DNA of 64,000 bases from Variovorax beijingensis (GCF_003951285.1 NZ_RXFQ01000005.1:242501-306500), one strand, 5' to 3'. Counted from the stretch's first letter, positions 35,022-44,076 are shown. Notes: generated from the letters alone by a model not told the origin. A program made the numbers and translations.

Positions 35022-35657
35022 TTATCCGAGGTATTTGCCCCGCAGGTAATCAAGGTAAGCCCTCGATTCGCTCGAAACATACGGGGAAATCAAGGTGAGC
35101 GTGTAGAAAGCCGCCAATCCCGGGTCGGCCTGCGCGAGCGCGTCGCGCCCCGGCACCAGGCGTTCGAACGAGAGCCAGCAGGTGGTGGTGAAGACCATCT
35201 GCAGGGCAAGGATGCGCGCCTGCTCGGCGCTGGTCTCGATCACGCCCGAGGCCACCAGCCCTTCGCACAGCGCCTGGGCCGCCAGCAGGTTCTGCGCGGT
35301 GAGCGCCTGCGCGCGCTGCCCGAGCGCAGGATATTCGCTGGCCAGAAAGGCCATGTCGCGGTAGATGAAGCGGTACTGGTCGATGGCTTCGAAGCGAAGG
35401 TGCAGCGCGAGCCAGAGGTCGTCGATGGCGGTGATCGAGCCGGAAGACCCGTCGAGCACTTCGAGCCGCTGCTCGAAGCGCCGGAACAGCCACTCGACGA
35501 TCAGCTGCTTGGCCTTGAAGTGGTAGTGCAGGTTGCCCGGGCTGATGCCAAGCTCGGCCGCGATCTTGTGCGTGGACACCGCCGCCAGGCCCTGCGCATT
35601 GAACAGCGCGAGGCTGGCCTGCAGGATCCGGTCGCGCGTGGTGTTGGAACTGGCCAC
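35022..35657 (-). CDS. TetR-family regulator of the granule cluster
   Basis: A 211-residue TetR protein. The HTH (TRDRILQASLALFNAQGLAAVSTHKIAAELGISPGNLHYHFKAK) is at residues about 7-52, followed by an all-helical C-terminal domain. It is encoded between the alpha/beta hydrolase and the two granule-type proteins, all on the same strand. In PHA systems TetR- and PhaR-type regulators often control granule proteins, so it probably controls this set (inference). Confidence 0.85.
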   Translation of the reverse strand: MASSNTTRDRILQASLALFNAQGLAAVSTHKIAAELGISPGNLHYHFKAKQLIVEWLFRRFEQRLEVLDGSSGSITAIDDLWLALHLRFEAIDQYRFIYRDMAFLASEYPALGQRAQALTAQNLLAAQALCEGLVASGVIETSAEQARILALQMVFTTTCWLSFERLVPGRDALAQADPGLAAFYTLTLISPYVSSESRAYLDYLRGKYLG

Positions 35658-35707
35658 AACCGGCTGGTGCTGCTGCGTGCGTCGGTGCTTCGCCGGGCTG
35701 CTGGCGC

Positions 35708-36235
35708 TCAGCGCTTGCCGCTGCCGCGCGGGCCGGCGTTCCTGGACTCGAGTTGCGCCAGGCGTTCGCGCAGCCGAATGACTTCTTCGCGCAGTGCCTG
35801 CACCTCTTCCGCGCTGGGCATGCCCAGGCGCTGCAGCGCGGTGGCCACGCGCTGGTCGAACACGTCCTCGAACTTGCGCAGGCCGAAGCTGTCGAGGCTC
35901 GGAAAGCCGCGCGGAACCGCGGGCTTGGCACCCGCCGGATCGAACCTGGCCTGGCCGATGCCCAGCAGCCCCTCGATCACGTTGGCCTGGCGCTTGGCGA
36001 CGTCGTCGCGCACATTGCCGAGCACCTTGAGGCCGGCGCGCAGCAGGCCCTCGGCGCCGACGGCCTTCTTGCCCGGCGCGGTGTCCGGTGCGGCAGCAGC
36101 CGTTCTTTTCTTCGATGCCGCAGCCCTCTTCCCGGCTGCGGGCGCCTTCCTGGCCGCAGGAGTTTTCCTTGCAGGCTTCGCAGGCGCCGCCCTCTTCTTC
36201 CTGGAATCGTCCGTCGGATCGGGGCGGGTCGCCAT
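35708..36235 (-). CDS. PhaF/PhaI-like granule-associated protein
   Basis: A 175-residue protein in two parts. The first 60 residues are a basic, disordered Ala/Lys/Pro tail (KPARKTPAARKAPAAGKR...). Residues about 62-165 form a helical phasin-like domain ending in a coiled-coil segment (EEVQALREEVIRLRERLAQLES). Polyhydroxyalkanoate granule-associated proteins such as PhaF combine these two parts and link granules to the nucleoid. Here the basic tail is N-terminal instead of C-terminal. It starts 17 bases after the stop of the next phasin-like gene, so they are co-expressed. Confidence 0.75.
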   Translation of the reverse strand: MATRPDPTDDSRKKRAAPAKPARKTPAARKAPAAGKRAAASKKRTAAAAPDTAPGKKAVGAEGLLRAGLKVLGNVRDDVAKRQANVIEGLLGIGQARFDPAGAKPAVPRGFPSLDSFGLRKFEDVFDQRVATALQRLGMPSAEEVQALREEVIRLRERLAQLESRNAGPRGSGKR

Positions 36236-36252
36236 GCGTTGTTGCTCCAGGG

Positions 36253-36810
36253 TCAGGCCGCCTTGCGGGCGGCGGTGCGGCGAACCGGCTTCTTGGCAGC
36301 GGCGGCCTTGGCCTTCACGCTGCGCACGGGCTTGGCTTCTTCGGTGCCGCTCACGCGCACTTCGATCTGCTTGGCACCGGCAGCCACCTTGTCGGCGATC
36401 TGCACCGACACATTGGCGATCGGCTGGTTCAGCGCATTCAGCGTCTTGACCACCGAGCTGACGACGGGCGATTCGACGCGCGCCACGCGGCCGGCCACGG
36501 TTTCGATGCCGCTCGTGGTGCCTGCGGCCACGCGGTCCATCACCGAGACGATGCGGCCGGTGTCGATGTCTAGGCGGTTGGCCAGGAAGCCGTTGATCTT
36601 TTCCTGCGCGCCGATCAGGTTGGCCTTGACCTGCTCGCTCACCAGCGGAATCTGGCGGCTGCCGAGGAATTCGCTGTAGCGCGAAGCAGCGCCGCCGAGC
36701 AGGCGATGAACGCCGGCGCGGTAGGCACCCACCAGGGTCTTGCCTGCGTCGTTGTACTGGCCGATGACGTGGATGGCAGCGGAAGAGAAGGAAGCTTGCG
36801 TGGTGGTCAT
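36253..36810 (-). CDS. Phasin-like protein with basic C-terminal tail
   Basis: A 185-residue, mostly helical protein. No family was recognised with certainty, but its amphipathic helices (residues about 10-155) resemble a phasin, and residues about 158-185 (KPVRSVKAKAAAAKKPVRRTAARKAA region) are a basic Ala/Lys tail like that of histone H1-type PHA proteins. It lies between WS/DGAT and the PhaF-like gene on the same strand. It probably coats lipid or PHA inclusions (inference). Confidence 0.6.
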   Translation of the reverse strand: MTTTQASFSSAAIHVIGQYNDAGKTLVGAYRAGVHRLLGGAASRYSEFLGSRQIPLVSEQVKANLIGAQEKINGFLANRLDIDTGRIVSVMDRVAAGTTSGIETVAGRVARVESPVVSSVVKTLNALNQPIANVSVQIADKVAAGAKQIEVRVSGTEEAKPVRSVKAKAAAAKKPVRRTAARKAA

Positions 36811-36956
36811 GTGGATTTCCTGGAAGTTGATCGAATAGCGGGATTCACGGGAATCGCGATGGAGTGATCTTCTTCCAGAGTGCCTAGGCCTGGAAAACTA
36901 GAACGGTTGGAAAACTAGTCCAACTGCCCCAATTTTCCGGCCCCCGCATTTGGCGA

Positions 36957-38627
36957 TCATGCCGCAGCGGCCACCCTGGCGCGCTTGGCGGGCGCCGCGG
37001 GCTTGCGCGGCGCGGGCTTGGGAGCGGCCGCCCTGGCCGGTGCTTTCCTGGCGGCGGTCTTGGCAGCCGGTGCCTTGGCCGCGGGGGCTTTGGCTGCCGG
37101 CGGCTTCTTCGCTGCCGCCTTTTTTGCAACCGGCCTGGGCGCCGCCTTCACGGCGGGCGCCGGCTCGGGAGCGGCCGCTGCCTTCGCGGGCGCCGCACCC
37201 GCCGCTGCGGGGTGCGTCTGCGTCAGCCCCAGCAGCAGCTGGTGCTCGGCCAGCATGTAGTCGCCGATCTCGGTGATGTCGGGCACCGCGCGGCGGCAGG
37301 CGATGAGGCCGTAGTCCATGCGCCCGTTGTAGCTCTGCACCGTGACGTTGAGGGCGGTGCCGTGGCTCGCGATCGATACCGGGTAGTAGCTGGTGACCAG
37401 CGCGCCCGCAAAGTACATCGGGAACGGCGCGCCCGCCACATTGGAAATGGCCACGTTGGCGGCCGGCGGCAGCAGGTTCACGAGGCCCGAGCGGCCCACC
37501 ATCGAGGCGATGCCCGACACCAGCCAGGGCGCGGCAAAGGTGGGAAAGTCGTCCAGGATCACCGCCTTGAAGCGGTTCATGGCCGACTTCGAGCTGGTCG
37601 ACGACGCATTGATCGCCTTCAGCCGCTGCACCGGGTCGGTGATGTCGGTGGCCAGGCTCACGAGGATCATGCTGGCCTGGTTGTTGGCCGTGTCGTCGCC
37701 CGCTTCGCGCAGGCTCACGGGCACGCCGGCCACCAGCGGCTTGGCCGGCAGCTCGTTGTTGTCGGCCAGGTAGTGGCGCAGCGCGCCGGCCACGGTGGCC
37801 ATCACCACGTCGTTGAGCGACACGCCGAAATGCTTGGCGATGTGCTTGGTCTCGGCCAGCGAGATGGTGCGGCCCGCGAAGGTGCGCTGGTTGGTGATCG
37901 ACACGTTCAGCGAGGTGCGCGGCGCAAACAGGTTGAACTTCTTCGGCGCGGTGGCGGCGTCCTTCTCGGCCGCTTTTTCGTCGGGCTTGGCGAGGCCGCC
38001 GAGCGCGCGCGCGATGGCCGGCGCCATCTTGAACAGCTTGACGTACTGCTGCGCCGTGTTGCGCAGCGCCGCGGTCGCGAGTTCGGCCATGCCCAGCTGG
38101 TAGCCGCTGCTGCGCGGACGCGCGCGCGGCGGCTTGACCACGCGGCCCGTGGGCTCGAGGTCGAAGATGGCCTTGCCGAGCGCCACGCCGGCCTGCCCGT
38201 CGATGCCCGCATGGTGCACCTTGGTGTAGAGCGCCACCTGGCCGCTCTTCAGGCCGTCGATGATGAAGAACTCCCACATCGGCCGGCTGCGGTCGAGCAA
38301 GGTGGAATGCAGCCGGGCCACGTACTGCTGCAGCTGCCGGTTGGTGCCGGGCCTGGGCAGCGTGATGTGGCGCACGTGGTAGTCAAGGTCGATGTCGTCG
38401 TCGGCCACCCACACCGGGTTGGTCATGTCGAAGGGCATCAGCGCGAGCTTGCGCGTGAACACGTCGGCCAGGTGGATGCGGCTGGCCATGAACTGCTTGG
38501 CGTCCTCGTAGAAATCGCCCTTGTAGCCCTTGGGCAGGTCGAGCACGTTGAGCGAGCCCACGTGCATCGGCATCTCGGGGGTTTCCAGGTGCAGGAAGGT
38601 GGCATCAAGACCGCTCAGGTGTTTCAT
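36957..38627 (-). CDS. Wax ester synthase / diacylglycerol acyltransferase with basic tail
   Basis: A 556-residue WS/DGAT. The catalytic motif HHAGIDG is at 138-144, and PLVAGVPVSLR and NVAGAPFPMYF are typical of the family, which ends near residue 470. It transfers acyl groups from acyl-CoA to alcohols or diacylglycerol to make wax esters or triacylglycerol. Unusually, residues 472-556 are an 85-residue Ala/Lys/Pro-rich basic tail with repeats such as AAKAPAAKAPAAK, like the DNA-binding tail of PhaF. It is the first gene of the granule cluster. Tail function is inferred; the catalytic call is firm. Confidence 0.9.
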   Translation of the reverse strand: MKHLSGLDATFLHLETPEMPMHVGSLNVLDLPKGYKGDFYEDAKQFMASRIHLADVFTRKLALMPFDMTNPVWVADDDIDLDYHVRHITLPRPGTNRQLQQYVARLHSTLLDRSRPMWEFFIIDGLKSGQVALYTKVHHAGIDGQAGVALGKAIFDLEPTGRVVKPPRARPRSSGYQLGMAELATAALRNTAQQYVKLFKMAPAIARALGGLAKPDEKAAEKDAATAPKKFNLFAPRTSLNVSITNQRTFAGRTISLAETKHIAKHFGVSLNDVVMATVAGALRHYLADNNELPAKPLVAGVPVSLREAGDDTANNQASMILVSLATDITDPVQRLKAINASSTSSKSAMNRFKAVILDDFPTFAAPWLVSGIASMVGRSGLVNLLPPAANVAISNVAGAPFPMYFAGALVTSYYPVSIASHGTALNVTVQSYNGRMDYGLIACRRAVPDITEIGDYMLAEHQLLLGLTQTHPAAAGAAPAKAAAAPEPAPAVKAAPRPVAKKAAAKKPPAAKAPAAKAPAAKTAARKAPARAAAPKPAPRKPAAPAKRARVAAAA

Positions 38628-38741
38628 GTGTCGTGTCTCCTTGTGTTCGCCAGGCGCCGTCCGGCAGGATACCCGTGGGCAGCCCCGCGCATCGCGGCCA
38701 AACGGTGGAACGCGGGTTTTTCACTAGAGCGCTGCGCAGTA

Positions 38742-38760
38742 CGCTATGAATTCAATAGCT
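38742..38760. repeat. Short Comamonadaceae-type repeat
   Basis: ACGCTATGAATTCAATAGC has 5-base arms GCTAT and ATAGC around a 7-base centre. A related copy lies at 15960-15978 inside the DUF3108 gene. It sits in the 190-base gap between WS/DGAT and the S9 peptidase. The dispersed nature is suggested by these two copies only. Confidence 0.4.
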
Positions 38761-38818
38761 TCGGCCGACCCTGTCGGCAGGCATGCCTTTCTTCATGGCG
38801 GATTCGTACACTGGGCCC

Positions 38819-40876
38819 ATGACATCCACCGCTTCCACGCAGACCGACGAGCACCAGTGGCTCGAAGACATCGACGGCGCCGAACAGCTCGAATGGGCCC
38901 GGCAGCACAACGCGAAGACCGTGCAGCGCTATGCGCAGTCGCCCGGCTTCGAGCGGATGAAGCAGGGCATCCTCGAAGTGCTCGACTCGGAGGCCCGCAT
39001 TCCGATGGTGCGCAAGATCGGCCCCCTCTTCTACAACTTCTGGCGCGACAGGAAGAACCCCAAGGGCCTGTGGCGGCGCACCACGCTGGCCGAATACCGC
39101 AAGCCCCAGCCCGACTGGGAAACCGTGCTCGACCTCGACGCGCTGGCCGAGGCCGACAAGGAGAACTGGGTCTGGCATGGCGCCGACTGCCTGCAGCCCG
39201 GCTACAAGCGCTGCCTGGTCTCGCTCTCGCGCGGCGGCGCCGACGCGAACGTGGTGCGCGAGTTCGACCTCGAGCTCAAGGAGTTCGTCGCCAGCGGCTT
39301 CGCGCTGCCCGAGGCCAAGAGCAACGTGGCCTGGAAGGACATCGACCACCTCTACGTGGCCACCGACTTCGGCCCCGGCTCGATGACCAGTTCGAGCTAC
39401 CCGCGCATCGTGAAGGAGTGGAAGCGCGGCACGCCGCTTGAGAGCGCGGCCACGGTCTACGAAGGCGGCGAGGACGACATGACGGTCAGCGCCTGGCGCG
39501 ACAACACGCCGGGCTTCGAGCGCGACTTCGTCTCGCGCCAGATGGACTTCTACGACAGCGAGACCTGGCTGCGCGCGGGCGACGGCCGGCTGGTGAAGAT
39601 CGACGTGCCCGACGACGCCAGCGCCGAGGTCACGCGCGAGTGGATGCTGGTCGAGCCGCGCAGCCCCTGGACCGTGGGCGGCACCACCTACCCGCCGGGC
39701 TCGCTGCTGGCTGCGAGATTCGACGACTACATGGCCGGCAAGCGCGAGATCACCGTGCTGTTCGAGCCCGACGACACCACCGCGCTCGACGACTATTCGT
39801 GGACCCGCCGCCACCTGATCCTCAACGTGATGCACGACGTGGTGAACCGGCTCGAAGTGCTCACGCCGCAGGCCGGCTCGCAGCCATGGAAGCGCGAGAG
39901 CCTGGGCGGCGCGCCCGAGCTCTCGACCATCGCGGCCGGCGGCATCGACGAGGACGAGAACGACGACTATTTCCTGACCGTGAGCGGCTTCCTGCAGCCG
40001 ACCACGCTCTACATCGGCACCATCGGCCGGGGCGAGCCCGAGCCGCTGAAGGACAGCCCCGCCTTCTTCGATGCCTCCGGCTTGCGCGTGAGCCAGCATT
40101 TCGCCACCTCGAAGGACGGCACGCGCGTGCCCTACTTCGAGATCGCGCCCAGGAACCTGCAGGCCGACGGCAAGAACCCCACGCTGCAGTACGCCTACGG
40201 CGGCTTCGAGATCTCGCTGCAGCCCAGCTACAGCGGCGCCATCGGCCGCGCATGGCTCGAGCGGGGCGGCGTCTACGTGGTCGCCAACATCCGCGGCGGC
40301 GGCGAGTACGGCCCGCGCTGGCACCAGGCCGCGCTGCAGCGCGACCGCCTGCGCACCTGCGAAGACTTCGCCGCGGTTTCCGAGCACCTCATCGCGCGCA
40401 ACATCACCTCGCCGCGGCACCTGGGCGCCATGGGCGGCAGCAACGGCGGCCTGCTGATGGGCAACATGCTCACGCTCTACCCCGAGCTCTACGGCGCCAT
40501 CGTGAGCGAGGTGGCGCTGCTCGACATGAAGCGCTACACCCACCTGTCGGCCGGCGCCTCGTGGATTGCCGAATACGGCGACCCGGACGATCCGGAAGAA
40601 TGGGCCTGGATCCGGGCCTTCTCGCCCTACGAGAACGCGAGGCCCGGCCAGCCCTATCCGCCGGCGCTCTTCACCACCTCGACCCGCGACGACCGCGTGG
40701 GCCCGGTGCATGCGCGCAAGATGCATGCGAAGCTGGCCGCCATGGGCTACGACAGCAGCTTCTACGAGAACATGGAAGGCGGCCACAGCGCGGCCACCGA
40801 CAACAAGGAGGCGGCCTTCATGGACGCGCTGGGCTACGCCTACCTGTGGAAGCACATCGGACGAACATCGGCATGA
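38819..40876 (+). CDS. S9 family peptidase (prolyl oligopeptidase-like)
   Basis: A 685-residue enzyme: N-terminal beta-propeller and C-terminal alpha/beta hydrolase. The nucleophile Ser541 sits in GGSNGG, the catalytic His656 in GGHSA, and an Asp lies in TRDDRVGP. The N-terminus (HQWLEDIDGAEQLEWARQHN) matches prolyl oligopeptidases. They cleave short peptides, mostly after Pro; related oligopeptidase B cleaves after Lys/Arg. No signal peptide, so it is cytoplasmic. ATG at 38819 is preferred; Met at 38783 or 38795 would add 8-12 residues. Its stop overlaps the arginase start by four bases. Confidence 0.85.
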   Translation: MTSTASTQTDEHQWLEDIDGAEQLEWARQHNAKTVQRYAQSPGFERMKQGILEVLDSEARIPMVRKIGPLFYNFWRDRKNPKGLWRRTTLAEYRKPQPDWETVLDLDALAEADKENWVWHGADCLQPGYKRCLVSLSRGGADANVVREFDLELKEFVASGFALPEAKSNVAWKDIDHLYVATDFGPGSMTSSSYPRIVKEWKRGTPLESAATVYEGGEDDMTVSAWRDNTPGFERDFVSRQMDFYDSETWLRAGDGRLVKIDVPDDASAEVTREWMLVEPRSPWTVGGTTYPPGSLLAARFDDYMAGKREITVLFEPDDTTALDDYSWTRRHLILNVMHDVVNRLEVLTPQAGSQPWKRESLGGAPELSTIAAGGIDEDENDDYFLTVSGFLQPTTLYIGTIGRGEPEPLKDSPAFFDASGLRVSQHFATSKDGTRVPYFEIAPRNLQADGKNPTLQYAYGGFEISLQPSYSGAIGRAWLERGGVYVVANIRGGGEYGPRWHQAALQRDRLRTCEDFAAVSEHLIARNITSPRHLGAMGGSNGGLLMGNMLTLYPELYGAIVSEVALLDMKRYTHLSAGASWIAEYGDPDDPEEWAWIRAFSPYENARPGQPYPPALFTTSTRDDRVGPVHARKMHAKLAAMGYDSSFYENMEGGHSAATDNKEAAFMDALGYAYLWKHIGRTSA

Positions 40877-41796
40877 GCAACGACAACGGCACCACCCTCG
40901 AACTGATCGGCGCGCCCACCGACATCGGCGCCAGCGTGCGCGGCGCCGGCATGGGCCCCGATGCGCTGCGCGTGGCCGGGCTGCCGGAGGCGCTCGCGCG
41001 GCAGGGCTTCACCGTGATCGACCGCGGCAACCTCGCGGGCCCCGCCACCCCATGGACCGCGCCGGCCAACGGCCTGCGCCACCTCGACGAGGTGATTGCC
41101 TGGAACCGCTCCGTCTACGCCGCCGTCGACACGGCCCTGGGCACCGGCCACGTGCCGCTCATGATGGGCGGCGACCACTGCCTGGCCATCGGCTCGATCA
41201 GCGCCGTGGCCTGGCATGCACGCAAGCGGGGCAAGAAGCTGCGCGTGCTGTGGCTGGACGCGCACTCCGACGTCAACACCGAAACCACCAGCCCGAGCGG
41301 CAACCTGCACGGCATGCCCGTGTCCTGCCTGCTGGGCCACGGGCCGGCGGCGCTCACCGGCTGGAGCGGCGAGCGCGCCGCGCTGGAGCACGACGCCATC
41401 CGCTTCATCGGCATCCGCAGCGTCGACACCGACGAGAAGGACGCCATCCGCACGCTCGGCCTGCATGTGTTCGACATGCGCCACATCGACGAGCACGGCA
41501 TGCGCACCACCATGACCGAGGCGCTGCAGGACGTGGACGAGGACACCCACCTGCACGTGAGCTTCGACCTCGACTGCCTCGACCCCAACATCGCGCCCGG
41601 CGTGGGCACCGGCGTGCGCGGCGGCCCGACCTACCGCGAGATGCAGCTGTGCATGGAAATGGTGGCCGACACCCGCCGCCTCGGCTCGGTCGACGTGGTG
41701 GAGCTCAACCCCGCGCTCGACGTGCGCAACCAGACCGCCGAGGTGGCGGTGGAGCTGATCGAGAGCCTGTTCGGAAAGTCGACGCTGGTGCGCTGA
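40873..41796 (+). CDS. rocF: Arginase
   Basis: A 307-residue arginase that splits L-arginine into ornithine and urea, with a Mn2+ pair held by the His of GGDH, the Asp and His residues of LDAHSDVNTET, and the Asp pair in SFDLDCLDP. The substrate region NLHGMPVSCLLG is also kept. The ATG overlaps the peptidase stop codon by four bases (ATGA), which fixes the start and implies coupling. Arginine from peptides would pass on to ornithine and, through glutamate semialdehyde, join the proline/glutamate genes coded 4-9 kb downstream. Confidence 0.93.
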   Translation: MSNDNGTTLELIGAPTDIGASVRGAGMGPDALRVAGLPEALARQGFTVIDRGNLAGPATPWTAPANGLRHLDEVIAWNRSVYAAVDTALGTGHVPLMMGGDHCLAIGSISAVAWHARKRGKKLRVLWLDAHSDVNTETTSPSGNLHGMPVSCLLGHGPAALTGWSGERAALEHDAIRFIGIRSVDTDEKDAIRTLGLHVFDMRHIDEHGMRTTMTEALQDVDEDTHLHVSFDLDCLDPNIAPGVGTGVRGGPTYREMQLCMEMVADTRRLGSVDVVELNPALDVRNQTAEVAVELIESLFGKSTLVR

Positions 41797-41801
41797 GGGC
41801 C

Positions 41802-42848
41802 TCAGGCTGCGGACGCCGCGGATGCCGCTGCCGCCACGCAGCGCTGCATGCGCTGCAGGTCCTCGAACAGCAGGCACACCGGCGCCGCCAGCAGCAAGGC
41901 GGGCGAGGCGCCCGGCGCCTCATGCCGCCGTGCGAGCTGCGCAAGCTTGGCGAGATCGGGCGTGCCCTGGCCATCGAGCGCATCGGCCATGGCGGCGAGC
42001 GCGGCGGCCGCGGCCCGGGCAGTGTCCTGCCACGCGGCGTCGCCAGCCGGCGTGCGGCGCAGCATGCGTTCGAGCATGGCGGCGTCCTGGAAGATCCGCG
42101 CCGCGAGCCGCGCCTTGCTGCGGCAGGACTGCGCCGCTGGCACCGCAGCGCCGCGGCGCCGCCAGCGGGCTTCCAGGTCTGCACTGCCCGCGAGCACCGC
42201 CAGCCGGGCGAGCGCCGCGCGCGCGGCGGCATTGACGCGCTCGGCCTCGGACTCGGCAGGCAGCCCGGCAGCGCCGCCACTGTCTAGCGCGGTCAGGCGC
42301 CTGGCCATGCCGCGCAGCAATGCGGCGCAACCCGCATCGAAACGCGGACCCGCGCGGTACTCCGACGCGACGAGCGCCACCGCCAGCGCCACGCCCACCC
42401 CGATGCCGATCTGCAGCATGCGCAGCAGCGCCACATCGAGCGCCGAGTGGCCGGGGATTGCGCTGGCCGAAAGGATGAGCAGCGCGGCCACCGGCGCGCT
42501 GCGAAAACCCGGCAGCGCGTCGCCGGCAAAGGCCAGCAGGATCACGGTGGCCAGCGTGGTCGCGTGCACAGGCGCGCCCAGGTGCTGCAGGTAGACCCCC
42601 GCGAGTCCGCAGAGCGCACCGGCGGCCGTGCCGCGCAAGCGCTCCCAGCCGGCGCCGAGGGTGCCGCCGGCGCTCGGCCGCATGACGATCAGCACGCTCA
42701 TCACGGCCCAGAAGCTTTCGGGCAGCCGCATCGCCACGGCCACCACCCATGCCAGCGCGACCGCGGCCGCCAGCTGTGCGCCCGCGCGCCAGCGGCCCTC
42801 GCGCCAGAAGCCGCCGATGCGCTGCAGGGCCGGCGCCATCCGCATCAT
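41802..42848 (-). CDS. FUSC-family inner-membrane exporter
   Basis: A 348-residue protein with an N-terminal membrane block of about six segments (residues about 25-165, starting AAAVALAWVVAVAMRL) and a cytoplasmic C-terminal half that is Ala/Arg-rich and helical. This is the fusaric acid resistance/AaeB-type (FUSC) layout, used for export of aromatic acids. A MarR regulator lies directly upstream and overlaps by four bases, so the pair is co-transcribed. The substrate is probably an aromatic acid sensed by the MarR (inference). Confidence 0.78.
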   Translation of the reverse strand: MMRMAPALQRIGGFWREGRWRAGAQLAAAVALAWVVAVAMRLPESFWAVMSVLIVMRPSAGGTLGAGWERLRGTAAGALCGLAGVYLQHLGAPVHATTLATVILLAFAGDALPGFRSAPVAALLILSASAIPGHSALDVALLRMLQIGIGVGVALAVALVASEYRAGPRFDAGCAALLRGMARRLTALDSGGAAGLPAESEAERVNAAARAALARLAVLAGSADLEARWRRRGAAVPAAQSCRSKARLAARIFQDAAMLERMLRRTPAGDAAWQDTARAAAAALAAMADALDGQGTPDLAKLAQLARRHEAPGASPALLLAAPVCLLFEDLQRMQRCVAAAASAASAA

Positions 42849-43336
42849 CGCGGCCGCGCCGCGCCCGGCGAGGGCTCGCCACCGTCTTCGAGTGCGCCGG
42901 CAATGCGGTCGAGCAGCCCGCAGGCCTGCAACAGCAGCGCACGCTGTTCGCCGCTCAGCGTGGCGCCGATGGCGCGGGCCAAGGCGGCCTCGCGCGAGCG
43001 CATCAGCGCCTTGAGCCGGCGCAGGCCCTCGGGCGTGAGCGACAGCAGCCACTGGCGCCCGTCGGTGGCATGCGGCGCACGGCCGATCCAGCCTTCGGCT
43101 TCCAGTTCGGCCAGCAGCCGCGTCAGCGACTGGAGCTTGACGCGTTCATGCCCCGCGAGCGCGGTGGGCGTGCACGGCCCATGCCGGTGCAGCTGGCCCA
43201 GCACGCTGAGCTTGGCCACGCTCGGGCCGTCGGGCGCGGCCGCGCCGCTGCGCAGCTGGCGCGAGAACTGCGACACCGCGGTGCGCAGGCGCACGGCACA
43301 CTGCAGCGCGTCGGCGGAGTCGAGATTGGAAGCCAT
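42845..43336 (-). CDS. MarR-family regulator
   Basis: A 163-residue protein with a winged helix: SVLGQLHRHGPCTPTALAGHERVKLQSLTRLLAELEAEGWIGR is the HTH and ATDGRQWLLSLTPEGLRRL the wing. MarR proteins repress efflux or catabolic genes until an aromatic ligand binds. It is the first gene of a two-gene operon with the FUSC exporter, and probably represses it. ATG at 43336 is the first Met of the frame in this region. Confidence 0.88.
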   Translation of the reverse strand: MASNLDSADALQCAVRLRTAVSQFSRQLRSGAAAPDGPSVAKLSVLGQLHRHGPCTPTALAGHERVKLQSLTRLLAELEAEGWIGRAPHATDGRQWLLSLTPEGLRRLKALMRSREAALARAIGATLSGEQRALLLQACGLLDRIAGALEDGGEPSPGAARPR

Positions 43337-43386
43337 GCCAGATTGTAAGACGCATCTTGCTATCTGGCGAGACGGCGGCGGGCCGT

Positions 43387-44076
43387 TCAGCCCGGATTCG
43401 GCACCGGCTTCACGGGAAAGGTGGTGGCCGGCGCCGCAGGGTTCAGCGGCGCGGCGGGCCGCGGCGCCTCGGGCGCCACGCTGGGTGCCTCGGGCTCTTC
43501 GCCGCCCTGGCCTTCGAGGAAGCGGTCCAGCAGCGCGAAGAAGCGGTCGTAGAACAGCTCGTCGGTGAGCGTTTCGCTGGCCACCTTGACCATCGCGTCG
43601 TCGCTGCCGGCAAAGGGCAGCGAGAGCGAGCCGAAGGCACCCACGCCCACGCTGGCCGAGTTGTTGACCTTCTTGATGCCGTAGCGGTCCTGCAGCGCGG
43701 TCGCGAAGGCCACGGTGCTGCGCTTGCCGGCCTTGCCGCCCTCGCGCGCGCACACCACGCGGAACTCGACCTCCACGTGCACCTCGGACGCCGGCTGGAA
43801 GCTCTTGCGCCCGGTCACCAGGTCGGCGTTGGCCGCGCTGATCATGTAGCCCTGGCTCAGCAGCGCGCGGCGCGCGGCTTCGCAGGTCTGGGCTTCCGTG
43901 GCGGCGTAGCTGCGCGTGTGGGTGGTGGTGGAATCGAACTCCTCGGTCTCGTACGACACGCGGCGCGTGCCGCTGCTGCCGCAGCCGGCGAGCACCAGGA
44001 TGGACGCGAGGCCGAGGACCAGGACCGGTGTGCGAAGGACGGAAAAGGCGGAAGAAGAGAGGGAAGGCAGGGTCAT
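43387..44076 (-). CDS. DUF2242 lipoprotein
   Basis: A 229-residue lipoprotein with signal ending LVLAGC (lipobox, Cys near 32). The domain begins with YETEEFDSTTTHTRSYAATEAQTCEAARRALLSQGYMIS, which matches DUF2242. The C-terminus is Pro/Ala-rich. Function is unknown; members are periplasmic and common in Burkholderiales. Start ATG at 44076 is preferred; an upstream Met at 44124 has no ribosome-binding site. Confidence 0.72.
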   Translation of the reverse strand: MTLPSLSSSAFSVLRTPVLVLGLASILVLAGCGSSGTRRVSYETEEFDSTTTHTRSYAATEAQTCEAARRALLSQGYMISAANADLVTGRKSFQPASEVHVEVEFRVVCAREGGKAGKRSTVAFATALQDRYGIKKVNNSASVGVGAFGSLSLPFAGSDDAMVKVASETLTDELFYDRFFALLDRFLEGQGGEEPEAPSVAPEAPRPAAPLNPAAPATTFPVKPVPNPG

